Assembly: GCA_028824415.1 (NCBI GenBank)
Contig: JAPPDX010000026.1
Coordinates: 1 to 39,011 of the forward strand
DNA from: a bacterium
Lineage (GTDB): Bacteria > Actinomycetota > Acidimicrobiia > Acidimicrobiales > CATQHL01
Direction: 5' to 3'
DNA: 39,011 nucleotides
This document shows positions 7,686 to 17,834 of this stretch, one piece after another. Every line of letters begins with the position of its first letter. Within the stretch, counting starts at the first letter, position 1. The translations under genes and the position numbers were made by a program. Under the pieces are notes generated by a model that saw only the letters and a list, made by a program, of their open reading frames with translations, was not told the origin of the DNA and ran no database searches.

Positions 7686-8729
7686 GTGACCTTTCACGGC
7701 CTGCTGCGGTTCGACGCCTTCATGGAGTCGGCTCTGTATGGGGAGCCCGGCGGGTTCTATGCCTCAGGTCGGGGAGCAGGTCGTCGCGGCGGGGATTTCC
7801 TGACCAGCGTGGAGGTCGGGCCGCTGTTCGGGCGGCTCGTCGCTCGTATGGCCGACCGCTGCTGGGAGGAACTTGACCGACCCGCCGACTTCACGCTGGT
7901 GGATGCCGGTGCCGGATCCGGGAGTCTGGCGCGGAGCGTCTTGGTGGCCAATCCGGCGTGTGCCGGGGCGCTTCACTACGTGCTCGTCGAGCGGTCGGGC
8001 GCGCTGCGCCGGGCGCACGAGGAGTTGATCGACCGTCCGCCGGCACCGGTTGCGCGTCTGGAGTCTCGAGCCGATCTGCCCGACGGAGTGCTCGACGGCC
8101 TAATCATCGCCAACGAGTTGCTGGACAACCTGCCGTGCCGCCTATTCGAGCGCACTGCGGAAGGTTGGGCTGAGGTGTTCGTTCGAGCCGAGAGCCCCGG
8201 CACATTCGTCGAGGAACTGCGGCCATTGCCGACCGCGGATCAGGACATGGCGGCCCGTCTGGCCCCCGGGGCGCCGGTGGGCGGCCGCATCCCGCTGGCG
8301 GCGGCTGCCGTCGAGTGGGTGGGTCGGGCGCTGGACACGTTGCGCGGCGGCAGCCTCGTCGTGATCGACTACACCGACACCAGTGCCTCACTGGCCGCCC
8401 GGCCTGCCTGGGAGTGGGCGCGCACCTATCGCTCCGGAGTCCGGGGGCATGAGCCGCTCGTGGACGTCGGCAGTGCCGACATCACGGTGGAGGTTCCCTT
8501 GGATCAAATCCTGGCCGCCCATCCGGGGGCGGAGGTGTGTGATCAGGCGTCGTTCCTGCGCTCCCTGGATCTTGACGGCCTGGTGGATGAGGGTCGCGCC
8601 GTCTGGCGTGAGCGGGCGGCGATCGGCGACCTTGCCGCCCTGGAGGCGCGCAGCCGGGTGCACGAGGCCGAGGCACTGTGCGATCCAGCGGGACTGGGCG
8701 CCTTCAGCGTGGCCGTCTGGACACGCTGA
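7686..8729 (+). CDS. MidA/NDUFAF7-like SAM-dependent methyltransferase
   Basis: The 347-residue protein matches the family of the mitochondrial complex I assembly factor NDUFAF7 (DUF185), which methylates protein arginine in eukaryotes; bacterial targets are unknown. Marks are the N-terminal RFDAFMESALYGEPGGFY segment, the SAM-binding strand LVDAGAGSGSL, the family signature IANELLDNLP and the strand SLVVIDYTDT. The GTG at 7686 was chosen because it keeps the conserved N-terminus and leaves out upstream sequence that translates a REP-like element. No good ribosome site precedes it, and CTG at 7674 or ATG at 7722 are alternatives. The gene has its own -10 box at 7531 and converges on the deacylase gene. 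Confidence 0.82.
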   Translation: MTFHGLLRFDAFMESALYGEPGGFYASGRGAGRRGGDFLTSVEVGPLFGRLVARMADRCWEELDRPADFTLVDAGAGSGSLARSVLVANPACAGALHYVLVERSGALRRAHEELIDRPPAPVARLESRADLPDGVLDGLIIANELLDNLPCRLFERTAEGWAEVFVRAESPGTFVEELRPLPTADQDMAARLAPGAPVGGRIPLAAAAVEWVGRALDTLRGGSLVVIDYTDTSASLAARPAWEWARTYRSGVRGHEPLVDVGSADITVEVPLDQILAAHPGAEVCDQASFLRSLDLDGLVDEGRAVWRERAAIGDLAALEARSRVHEAEALCDPAGLGAFSVAVWTR

Positions 8730-8759
8730 GCGGCCGCGCCGACGAGCCGGCCGTCAGCG
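8724..8759. terminator. Bidirectional terminator spanning both stop codons
   Basis: A 12-bp stem with one bulged G (8724-8736 with 8748-8759) contains the TGA of the MidA-like gene in one arm and the stop codon of the convergent deacylase-like gene in the other. The two genes are separated by only 24 bases. Confidence 0.7.
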
Positions 8760-10478
8760 GGGCTGCGTCGGGCCTCGGAGCAGGCGGCCGGGGCGCTCGC
8801 CGGTGAACTCGCCGTCGGCGGCCACCTCGACGCCTGAGACGAAGGTGTGCCTGTAGCCCACCGAGCGCTGCTCGAGGCGCTTTCCGCCGGCGGGGAGGTC
8901 GTGCACCACCCGGGGGCGGGTGAGCCCCAGCGCCTCGAAGTCCACGATGTTGATGTCCGCCTTGAAGCCCGGCGCCAGCAGTCCCCGGTCGGCGAGGCCG
9001 TAGGCCAGCGCGGTCCGGCGGGTCTGCTTGTTGACGAGGAACTCGATCGGGAAGCGCCTGCCGCGAGTGCGGTCGCGGGACCAGTGCGTCAGCAGGAACG
9101 TGGGGTAGGCGGCGTCGCAGATGGTGCCGACGTGCGCCCCCGCATCACCGATGCCGCAGATCGTGTGCTCGTCGGCCAGCATCTCGGCCACGTCGTCGAG
9201 GCTCCCGTGGCTGTAGTTCTCGAAGGTGTAGAGCAACAGCGTGTCGCCCCCACCCGCGGTCAAGAGATCCAGCGCCAGTTCCCAGCGGCTGATGCCGGCC
9301 GCTGCGGCTCGGGACGCGATGGAGGCGTCCGGGTGCGGCTCGTAGTCCAGGTCGTCGCCGAACTCGTAGGTGTGCGCCAGCGCATAGTCGATCCAGCGCG
9401 TGTAGCCGTCGTCGGGGCGCTCCCCGACGAGCTTCGCTCTCAGCGACGCGTCACTGCGTAGCCGTGCCGCCCGTTCGGGCGTGGGCAGATGCGCCACCTG
9501 CCGGTACGCGGGATGGTTGCCGAACGGGTTCACCGTGGCGTCCAGCCCCAGCAGCACGCCGATGGGTCGGCAACCCACCTGCCCGTTGGCGGCGACGCCG
9601 GCGGCGTTGGCGGCACCGATGTTGGCCAGCGTCTCCCGCCAGCGTTCCGGCCAGGCATCCATCTGGACCAGTAGCGCCGAGAGCGGTCGCCCGGCCAGCT
9701 CGGCCGCGGCCCGCATGAGGGCGAACTCCCCGTCGCCGAAGTCGGAGTTCACCTGCAGGACGCCGGCGCCCGCGCTGCGCATGCCCCGCGCCAGCGCCGC
9801 CAGCTCGGGGTCCCGCGCCGACAGCGACGGTGTCAGCCGCCCGTCGGCCGCCCGGTGCTTGGGGGTGCGGGAGGTGGTGACACCCAGCGCCCCGGCCCTC
9901 AGGGCCTCGGCGGTGAGCTTCTCCAGCCGATCCAGATCGTCGTCGTCAGGCGCTTCGGCGTGGTCGGCGCCACGCTCGCCCATCACGTAGAACCGCAGCG
10001 CTCCGTGTGTCAGCTGGCCGGCCACATCCATCACCCGGGGCATCTCCTCGAGCGCGTCCAGATATTCGGGATAGGACTCCCAGCAGAAGTCGATGCCCTC
10101 GGCAAGCACCGAACCCGGAATGTCCTCGACGCCCTCCATGAGGTTGATGAGGTAGTCCTCGCTGCCGGCTGCCACCGGGGCAAAACCCACACCGCAGTTC
10201 CCGAACACCGCGGTGGTGACGCCGTGCCAGGACGACGGCGTCATCTCGGGATCCCAGGTTGCCTGCCCGTCGTAGTGGGTGTGAATGTCGACCCAACCGG
10301 GCAGAACCAGGTGTCCCTCGGCATCGATGACACGCCGGGCGCCGGAGGTGCGGTCGCCGTTGCTTCCGGCGGGGCGGACCGATGCGATGTCGCCCGCGCT
10401 GACCGCGACATCTCCCTCGAACGCCTCTGCGCCGCTGCCGTCCACGATGGTGCCGTTGCGAATCAGCAGGTCATCCAC
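8754..10478 (-). CDS. N-acyl-D-amino-acid deacylase-family amidohydrolase
   Basis: The 574-residue protein begins with the amidohydrolase N-terminal beta segment ([12 protein letters not shown]), then the metal motif DIHTHYDGQ, the [10 protein letters not shown] segment with the Cys that bridges or binds zinc in D-aminoacylases, and a late DAGAHV with the conserved Asp. It resembles the long mycobacterial group annotated as D-amino-acid aminohydrolase (Rv2913c type). The His residues of the Alcaligenes D-aminoacylase beta-metal site appear replaced (LQVNSD and LLVQMD regions), so the true substrate is open. The gene starts with GTG, has no Shine-Dalgarno sequence and carries a TAGTCT box ending 7 bases before the start, so it is probably leaderless. 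It is divergent from the acetyl-CoA synthetase gene. Confidence 0.82.
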   Translation of the reverse strand: MDDLLIRNGTIVDGSGAEAFEGDVAVSAGDIASVRPAGSNGDRTSGARRVIDAEGHLVLPGWVDIHTHYDGQATWDPEMTPSSWHGVTTAVFGNCGVGFAPVAAGSEDYLINLMEGVEDIPGSVLAEGIDFCWESYPEYLDALEEMPRVMDVAGQLTHGALRFYVMGERGADHAEAPDDDDLDRLEKLTAEALRAGALGVTTSRTPKHRAADGRLTPSLSARDPELAALARGMRSAGAGVLQVNSDFGDGEFALMRAAAELAGRPLSALLVQMDAWPERWRETLANIGAANAAGVAANGQVGCRPIGVLLGLDATVNPFGNHPAYRQVAHLPTPERAARLRSDASLRAKLVGERPDDGYTRWIDYALAHTYEFGDDLDYEPHPDASIASRAAAAGISRWELALDLLTAGGGDTLLLYTFENYSHGSLDDVAEMLADEHTICGIGDAGAHVGTICDAAYPTFLLTHWSRDRTRGRRFPIEFLVNKQTRRTALAYGLADRGLLAPGFKADINIVDFEALGLTRPRVVHDLPAGGKRLEQRSVGYRHTFVSGVEVAADGEFTGERPGRLLRGPTQPR

Positions 10479-10500
10479 GAGTCCAGACTACTTGGACTCG
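10478..10500 (-). promoter_or_regulatory. Leaderless promoter box within an inverted repeat
   Basis: Reading the minus strand, TAGTCT occupies 10490-10485 and is followed by six bases and then the GTG start at 10478. This is the spacing expected if transcription starts on the start codon. The box lies in a perfect 8-bp inverted repeat (10478-10485 with 10493-10500, 7-base centre). A repressor bound there would block the promoter. Confidence 0.55.
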
Positions 10501-10538
10501 GTTCGGTCGGGCCCGGGCCGCCGCAAGGGGGGGCCGGG

Positions 10539-10544
10539 TAGGAT
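10539..10544 (+). promoter_or_regulatory. Candidate -10 box of the acetyl-CoA synthetase gene
   Basis: TAGGAT lies 68 bases before the ATG and about 50 bases from the divergent promoter box at 10490, so both genes could share one control region. No -35 is evident. Confidence 0.45.
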
Positions 10545-10611
10545 CGGCGACCGCCCGAGGAGTCTCGGGAGAAGGCTGGGACCACGACCGTCCCGCTGCG
10601 GAGGTGTGACC

Positions 10612-12615
<2,004 letters not shown>

Positions 12616-12701
12616 GCCGCGTCCCGTCCCCGCCATCCCGATGCCCGTTCGCCCGGCGCCGAGACGGACCCTGTTGCTGCCATGACCCCGCCGACGCGCC
12701 C

Positions 12702-13202
12702 GTGACCCCCGCGACGTCGCTTCCCGAGCACTGGACCTGGCGGGACGGCCCCCAGGCACCCGGCGCGGCCGCCATCGTGGACGTGGACGGCGTGCTCGCC
12801 GACGCCTCGCATCGCCAGTGGCACCTGGACGGCCCGGTGCGCGACTGGGTGGGGTTCTTCGCCGCCGCAGGGGCCGATTCCCTGCTGGCGCATCACGCCG
12901 AGCTGGTGCGGTGCCTCGACGCGCAGTTGCAGGTGGTGCTGCTGACGGCCCGGCCGTTCCGCCTCCGCGAGCTCACCCTGGACTGGGTCCGCCACCACGA
13001 CCTGCGCTGGGACCTGCTGGCCCTGCGCGGCCCCACCCAGGACATGGTCCACTCGGTGCGCTTCAAGCGCCAGGCTCTGGGCGTGCTCCGCGCGGTGGGT
13101 TTCGCCCCGGCGTTCGCCCTGGAGGATGATCCTCGTATCGTGGAGATGTACGCAGGCGAGTCCCTGCCGTGCGTCTACGTCCACTCCGGCTATTACGGCT
13201 GA
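12702..13202 (+). CDS. Small HAD-like phosphatase
   Basis: The 166-residue protein has the marks of the haloacid dehalogenase fold: motif I VDVDGVLAD (Asp27 nucleophile and Asp29), motif II LLTARP with Thr, and a late acidic motif LEDDPR. The size, and the lack of a recognisable cap domain, recall the polynucleotide 3'-phosphatase type or small nucleotidases, which act on phosphate esters; the substrate is not known. The GTG at 12702 puts 26 residues ahead of motif I. The ribosome site is weak, and the gene lies 86 bases after the acetyl-CoA synthetase, so it may be read from that transcript. A nearby ATG at 12682 is out of frame. Confidence 0.7.
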   Translation: MTPATSLPEHWTWRDGPQAPGAAAIVDVDGVLADASHRQWHLDGPVRDWVGFFAAAGADSLLAHHAELVRCLDAQLQVVLLTARPFRLRELTLDWVRHHDLRWDLLALRGPTQDMVHSVRFKRQALGVLRAVGFAPAFALEDDPRIVEMYAGESLPCVYVHSGYYG

Positions 13203-13277
13203 GACGCACCGGGACGGCTCGCTCGATCTGCCGGCATCGCATCCCGGCGGCTGGGACACGGAGAGTGAGGAGGCGAC

Positions 13278-14147
13278 GTGAAGAACACCTTCAAGACCTT
13301 CATCCTTCTGGCTCTGCTGGGGGGCCTTTGCATCGGCATCGGCGGCATCTTCGGCACCGGCGGGCTCATCATCGGAGCGGTGCTGGCCTTCGCCATCGTC
13401 GGCTTCTCCTACTGGTTCTCCGACAAGCTGGCCATCGCCTCGGCCCGCGCCCAGCTCGTCGAGCGCCACGAGTTCCCTGAGTACCATAAGGTGGTGGAGG
13501 AGCTGGCGGCCCACGCCAAGCTGCCCAAGCCGCGCCTCTACGTCACGCCCAACCCGCAGCCCAACGCCTTCGCCACCGGGCGCAATCCCGACAACGCCGC
13601 GGTGGCGATCACCGCCGGCCTCATCGAGCACCTTTCGTGGACCGAGATCAAGGGAGTCCTCGCCCACGAATTGATGCACATCCGCAACCGGGACATCCTC
13701 ATCGGCTCGGTGGCGGCCGCCGTCGCCATGGCGATCACGCTGGTGGCCCGCATCGCCTTCTTCGCCGCGATCTTCACGGGCGGTGGAGGCGGCAGGGATC
13801 GTGGCGGCGGTCACCCGTTCGTGCTGCTGGCGACGATGATCCTGGCCCCGATCGCGGCCGCGCTGCTGCAGTCGGCCATCAGCCAGACCCGCGAGTTCAA
13901 GGCCGACCGCACCGCCGCACAACTGCTGGGCGACGGTGAGCCCCTGGCGCGGGCACTGGAGAAGCTGGACCGGGTGGGGCGTCGCATCCCCACGCCGGTG
14001 GCCCGTGAGCAGGCCTCGCACTACATCGTGAACCCGCTTGCCGGCCAGCGGGTGGAGTTCGGTGGTCTGTTCTCAACCCACCCCGCCACCGAGGAGCGGG
14101 TCCGCCGCCTCCGCTCCGGCGAGTGGAGGCAGCGCTACCTCACGTGA
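13278..14147 (+). CDS. htpX: Membrane zinc metalloprotease HtpX
   Basis: The 289-residue protein has two N-terminal membrane helices (about 7-45), the zinc motif HELMH (His130, Glu131, His134), two more hydrophobic segments (about 145-167 and 180-200), and EFKAD with Glu206 as the likely third zinc ligand. HtpX is a membrane-embedded endopeptidase that removes damaged membrane proteins, with its active site facing the cytoplasm. A glycine-rich insertion ([11 protein letters not shown]) separates the last two hydrophobic segments. GAGGAGG lies 4 bases before the GTG start. The length and order of motifs are normal for the family. The gene converges on the SDR gene with only 13 bases between stops. 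Confidence 0.93.
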   Translation: MKNTFKTFILLALLGGLCIGIGGIFGTGGLIIGAVLAFAIVGFSYWFSDKLAIASARAQLVERHEFPEYHKVVEELAAHAKLPKPRLYVTPNPQPNAFATGRNPDNAAVAITAGLIEHLSWTEIKGVLAHELMHIRNRDILIGSVAAAVAMAITLVARIAFFAAIFTGGGGGRDRGGGHPFVLLATMILAPIAAALLQSAISQTREFKADRTAAQLLGDGEPLARALEKLDRVGRRIPTPVAREQASHYIVNPLAGQRVEFGGLFSTHPATEERVRRLRSGEWRQRYLT

Positions 14148-14160
14148 GCTGCGGGGCGCG

Positions 14161-14967
14161 CTATCCCGCCTCGAAGCCCCCGTCAACGAAGACGGTCTGG
14201 CCGGTCATGTAGTCACTCGCCGGCGAGGCCAGGTAGATCGCCGGCCCGACCAGGTCCTCGGTCGTTCCGAGCCTTCCCATCGGGATCCGGCTGCGCACCC
14301 ACGGCCCGATCTTGGGATTGTCGAAGATGCCCTGGGCGATGGTCATGGGGGTCTCGTGGTAGCCGGGCGCGATGCAGTTGACGCAGATCGCCTCCTGTGC
14401 CCATTCGACGCCCAGAGTCCGCGTGATTGCCACCACACCCAGCTTGGAGGCGGCGTAGGGGGCGATCTCGGGGATCCCGATGGCCCCCGCCAGGCTGGCG
14501 ATGTTGATGATCTTGCCCTTGCCGTCGCTCTCGGCGTCCCTGCCGCCCTCGATCCACAGGCGCGCTACCTCCCGCGACAGGAAGAAGACGGCCTTCAGGT
14601 TGGGGTTCATGACGACTTCCCAGTCCTCTTCGGGGAATTCCAGGGCGGGCTTGCGGCGGTTCAGTCCGGCCACGTTGACGAGAATGTCGATGCCTCCCAT
14701 GCGCTCGGCGACTGCTTCAACCAGTGCCGCCGGTCGGCCGGGATCGGTCAGGTCGAAATCGCCGAACGTCTCCACATCGGCGCATCCCGCCGCCGCTGCT
14801 GCCGCGGCGTTGGCGTCGAGCTTCTCCTGCGAGCGGCCGGTCAACCCGAGGCGGGCGCCGGCCAGGCCGAGGCCGACTCCGAGCGCCTTGCCGATCCCGC
14901 CGGATCCTCCGGTGACCAGCGCCACCTTGCCGTCCAATCGGAACATATCCGCACCCGTTGCACTCAT
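14161..14967 (-). CDS. Short-chain dehydrogenase/reductase
   Basis: The 268-residue protein is a classical SDR. It has the nucleotide-binding TGGSGGIG (19-26), NVAG with Asn98, the active-site set Asn123, Ser158, Tyr171 and Lys175 (YAASK), and the C-terminal FVDGGFEAG typical of the gluconate-5-dehydrogenase or 3-oxoacyl reductase-like subgroup. It should carry out NAD(P)-dependent oxidation or reduction of an alcohol or ketone; the substrate is unknown. AGGAAGGAG upstream of the ATG supports the start. The gene is divergent from the unrecognised gene at 15308. Confidence 0.88.
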   Translation of the reverse strand: MSATGADMFRLDGKVALVTGGSGGIGKALGVGLGLAGARLGLTGRSQEKLDANAAAAAAAGCADVETFGDFDLTDPGRPAALVEAVAERMGGIDILVNVAGLNRRKPALEFPEEDWEVVMNPNLKAVFFLSREVARLWIEGGRDAESDGKGKIINIASLAGAIGIPEIAPYAASKLGVVAITRTLGVEWAQEAICVNCIAPGYHETPMTIAQGIFDNPKIGPWVRSRIPMGRLGTTEDLVGPAIYLASPASDYMTGQTVFVDGGFEAG

Positions 14968-15307
14968 TGGGTCTCACTCCTTCCTGGTCCGTCCCGACAC
15001 CGGTGGCGAGGCACTCCGCGTCCGGCAGGGCTCGGGCCCGCCGGGCGCTCCCCGTCGACGGCGAGGTTCGCATCGTTCACGACGCCGGCCTCTGACGACA
15101 GCCGCCAGGCGACGGCGAAGCGGCACAGGCCGGGTCGCGGTGGCGCTGAGCATAGGCTGCACTACGCTTGCCGGACCCCGCCGGGGTCTCCGTACAGGGT
15201 TGGCGCTGGCGCATGGCACGGCTCTCGTGGGAGATTTGGCCGACTTGCCGAGTCTCACCCGCGGGTATATCTCATTGGTCAGGATCAACCTGCGGGAGGA
15301 GTTCGGG
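14968..15307. other. 340-base divergent intergenic region
   Basis: This region holds the ribosome site of the SDR gene at one end and that of the downstream gene (GGGAGGAG, 15294-15301) at the other. Two TANNNT hexamers on the plus strand (TAGGCT 15153-15158, TACGCT 15163-15168) could be -10 boxes, without -35 partners. I see no RNA gene, repeat or supported small ORF. Confidence 0.4.
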
Positions 15308-16126
15308 GTGTCGGCGACGAGGGACGGGGATTCTGTCTCGTCGGTGGACAACGTTCGCCGGTCACTGGTGCTGCTCGGCGCGCTCCTCTACCCGCTCTCC
15401 GATGAGCGAGCGGCGCTGGACGCCGGCGACGCGCAGGGCTACGTCGACGCCGTGGCGGCGCGCATGCGGGGCGTGTGCGCTCAATCACAGGCGATTCTGG
15501 AGAACTCTCTGAAGGCGCTGTCCGGCGACGGCGGCGAGACGAAATCCCGGCGCAACCGCCGCAAGTCCCGGTCGTCTCCCGGACTGCCCGAGGCTGAGAA
15601 AGAGGAGGTCGATCGGATCCTCGTCGAGTGCGATGTCCCCGACGCCCTCGAGTGGCTCGGGCAGGGGACGTCCATCGGGAGTGATCCGCGAACGCCCCTC
15701 GAGGACCTCGTCCCGCTCGCCGCCCGGGTTGCCGCCGCCGCCGTGCGCCTGTCCGCTGCCGCCGCCACCCGCATCGACCCGTCGACAGCGACGGCGAACG
15801 GGGGTTATGGCGACCCCGATCGGGCCGCCGTCGTGGCCGGCGGGACCGTTCGGACCGCGCATCGAATCGCCCGCGTGCTCGATGAGTGGGACATGCTCGC
15901 CGCCAGCCCGACGGCGATCATCTGTTGCCCGCCGCCACCGGGGAGCACTCCCGACGACTCGGACCCGGCAGCGAGCGGCGAGCCGACCGGGCGCCGATCC
16001 CTCGGTGTGGCCGCGGCCCTGGCAGGTGGCGAATCGCCTGCGGCCGGAGCGACCCGGAGCGGTGCGCCGCGCCGGACCCGCACGGATGCCGTGTGGTCCG
16101 CCGGCGGCGCGGTGCAGCGGGACTGA
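15308..16126 (+). CDS. Hypothetical protein, no recognised family
   Basis: This is a 272-residue, Ala/Arg-rich, soluble-looking protein that I do not recognise. It can be divided into an N-terminal helical part (about 1-75, with LVLLGALLYPLSDERAAL), a short basic linker rich in KSRRNRRKSRS at about 78-92, a middle helical part with alternating acid and alanine-rich stretches (about 95-200), and a disordered Pro/Gly/Arg tail. No signal peptide or clear membrane helix is present. The basic linker could bind nucleic acid, but that is a guess. The start is well supported: GTG at 15308 with GGGAGGAG 6 bases upstream. The stop codon lies in the first unit of an 18-bp tandem repeat, so the C-terminus may have been shaped by repeat changes. 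The gene ends 189 bases before gcvT. Confidence 0.55.
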   Translation: MSATRDGDSVSSVDNVRRSLVLLGALLYPLSDERAALDAGDAQGYVDAVAARMRGVCAQSQAILENSLKALSGDGGETKSRRNRRKSRSSPGLPEAEKEEVDRILVECDVPDALEWLGQGTSIGSDPRTPLEDLVPLAARVAAAAVRLSAAAATRIDPSTATANGGYGDPDRAAVVAGGTVRTAHRIARVLDEWDMLAASPTAIICCPPPPGSTPDDSDPAASGEPTGRRSLGVAAALAGGESPAAGATRSGAPRRTRTDAVWSAGGAVQRD

Positions 16127-16205
16127 GCCGGCCTGAGGGACTGGGCCGGCCAGAGGGACTGAGCCGGCCGCGGGGACTGGGCCGGCCGCGGGGACTGGGC
16201 CGGCC
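16119..16205 (+). repeat. 18-bp tandem repeat, five units
   Basis: Units of the form GGGACTGRGCCGGCCNNN start at 16119, 16137, 16155, 16173 and 16191, the last lacking its final bases. A degenerate copy runs to about 16220. Each contains the palindrome GCCGGC, so several hairpins are possible. The array starts inside the end of the unrecognised gene and fills the space before gcvT. Confidence 0.9.
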
Positions 16206-16303
16206 GGGACCACACCGGCCGCCGGCGGCGCAGCCGGCTGATCGTGCCGCTGTCGACTGCGGGGGCGAATCGTCCGCCGCGCCTGCCCTGCCGGTGGGTC
16301 GGA

Positions 16304-16309
16304 TACATT
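16304..16309 (+). promoter_or_regulatory. Leaderless -10 box of gcvT
   Basis: TACATT ends exactly 7 bases before the gcvT ATG, with six bases between. No Shine-Dalgarno sequence is present. This is the geometry of leaderless transcription, in which the mRNA begins at the start codon. Confidence 0.6.
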
Positions 16310-16315
16310 CGAAGC

Positions 16316-17422
16316 ATGGGCGGCAACGCCGAGCCCGGCAACGACGCCGGGCCGCGCAAGCTGGCGCTGCGCGAGCGCCACGACGCAGCCGGCGCCCGCT
16401 TTGCGCCATTCGCCGGCTGGGAAATGCCGCTGCAATACCAGGGCACCGTGCGTGAGCACGAGGCGGTGCGCCGGCGGGTGGGCGTCTTCGATGTGTCGCA
16501 CCTGGGCCGGGCCTGGCTGCGGGGGCCGCGCGCTGGGGCACTGCTGCGTTCGGTGACCACCTTCGACGTGACGACCCTGGATGTCGGCAGGGCCCACTAC
16601 TCGCTCTACTGCAACGATGCCGGCGGCATCGACGACGACGTCTTCGTGTACCACCTGCCCGGTGAGCGCTGGCTGATCGTCCACAACGCGGCCAACGCCA
16701 CCCAGGACTTCGAGCGGCTGCGTTCGGTCGCCGACGACGCCGAGGAGGTAACCGAGGACACGGTGATGCTCGCCGTGCAGGGACCCGATGCGATCGGCCT
16801 GCTCAGCACGGTCCTCACCGCGGATCTGAAGACGCTGGCGCCGCGCGACTGCGTGGAGTTGGACTGGGACGGTTCGCCCGTGCTCTTCGCCCGGACGGGC
16901 TACACGGGCGAGGACGGCGGCGAGTGCATCATCCCCGCGGGCCGCTCCGGGGCGCTGTGGGACGCGCTCGTGGGTGGCGGGGCCACCCCGGTCGGCCTCG
17001 GCGCACGCGACACGCTGCGGCTCGAGGCGGCACTGCCGTTGCACGGGAACGACATCGACGCCACCACGCACCCCTATGAGGCCGGGCTCGGCTTCGCCGT
17101 GAGCCTCGACGACGCTGCGCCGTTTATCGGCCGTGAGGCGTTGACCGGCGAAAGGTCCCGACCCCGCACGCGCCGGCTCGGCCACCTGGTGGCCCGGGAG
17201 CGCGGCGTGCCGCGCGCGGGCCACGCGGTGCGCGTGCCCGGCGGCGAGACGGTGGCGCAGCTCACGAGCGGAGGATTCAGCCCGACCTTGGCCCGTGGAA
17301 TCGGCATGGCGTACCTGCCGATCGAGTTCTCCGGCCCCGGCACCGCGCTCGAAGTCGATGTTCGCGGCCGCGCGCTCCCCACCGAGGTCGTGCGCCGCCC
17401 CTTCTACCGGAAAGCGAGTTAG
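16316..17422 (+). CDS. gcvT: Glycine cleavage system T protein (aminomethyltransferase)
   Basis: The 368-residue protein is the normal length for GcvT. It takes the aminomethyl group from lipoyl-GcvH, releases ammonia and forms 5,10-methylene-tetrahydrofolate. Visible family marks are FAPFAGWEMPLQY near the N-terminus, FDVSHLG, the folate-site segment YCNDAGGIDDD whose Asp is conserved, RTGYTGEDGGE, and the C-terminal SGGFSPTL and GIGMAYLP segments. The ATG at 16316 lies behind a leaderless promoter box. It is the first gene of the four-gene gcv operon, with gcvH only two bases downstream. Confidence 0.95.
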   Translation: MGGNAEPGNDAGPRKLALRERHDAAGARFAPFAGWEMPLQYQGTVREHEAVRRRVGVFDVSHLGRAWLRGPRAGALLRSVTTFDVTTLDVGRAHYSLYCNDAGGIDDDVFVYHLPGERWLIVHNAANATQDFERLRSVADDAEEVTEDTVMLAVQGPDAIGLLSTVLTADLKTLAPRDCVELDWDGSPVLFARTGYTGEDGGECIIPAGRSGALWDALVGGGATPVGLGARDTLRLEAALPLHGNDIDATTHPYEAGLGFAVSLDDAAPFIGREALTGERSRPRTRRLGHLVARERGVPRAGHAVRVPGGETVAQLTSGGFSPTLARGIGMAYLPIEFSGPGTALEVDVRGRALPTEVVRRPFYRKAS

Positions 17423-17424
17423 AC

Positions 17425-17829
17425 GTGACGACGCACGGCGACACCCCCGACGACCTGCTCTACGCGCCCAGCCACGAGTGGCTGCGTCGCGACGGTCAGA
17501 ACCCCGGCGAGGGCACCGTCGGTATCACCGACTTCGCTCAGGACCAGTTGGGCGACGTGGTCTACCTGGATCTCCCCGCTGCGGGGACCGCCGTCGGCGC
17601 CGGTGAGGTCTGCGGGGAGATCGAATCCACCAAGACCGTCGCCGAGCTCTACGCCCCGGTCAGCGGAGAGGTGGTCGCCGCCAACGAGGATCTCGGCGAC
17701 GCTCCGGAACTGGTCAACGAATCGCCTTACGACCAGGGGTGGCTGATCCGCATCCGCATCGCCGACGACACCGAGTTGGCGGCTCTGCTCGACGCCGCCG
17801 GGTACCGGGCGCAGATCGAGGCGAACTGA
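17425..17829 (+). CDS. gcvH: Glycine cleavage system H protein
   Basis: The 134-residue lipoyl carrier shuttles the aminomethyl and reducing groups between the P, T and L proteins. The lipoyl lysine is Lys70 in ESTKTVAELYAPVSGEV; most family members read ESVKA at this site, so ESTKT is a mild variant. The YAPSHEWL and GWLIRI segments are typical. GTG at 17425 follows the gcvT stop by two bases, which suggests translational coupling. The L protein (lipoamide dehydrogenase) and lipoylation genes are not in the window. Confidence 0.95.
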   Translation: MTTHGDTPDDLLYAPSHEWLRRDGQNPGEGTVGITDFAQDQLGDVVYLDLPAAGTAVGAGEVCGEIESTKTVAELYAPVSGEVVAANEDLGDAPELVNESPYDQGWLIRIRIADDTELAALLDAAGYRAQIEAN

Positions 17830-17834
17830 CGGCA

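Noticed and set aside
10285..10611. N-terminal extension of acetyl-CoA synthetase
   Set aside because: It overlaps the divergent gene and its promoter. GGAGGTG before the ATG at 10612 marks the start and matches the family N-terminus.
15485..17224. 579-codon open frame antisense to gcvT and the hypothetical gene
   Set aside because: It crosses the tandem repeat and the gcvT gene and has no family features; a shadow frame.
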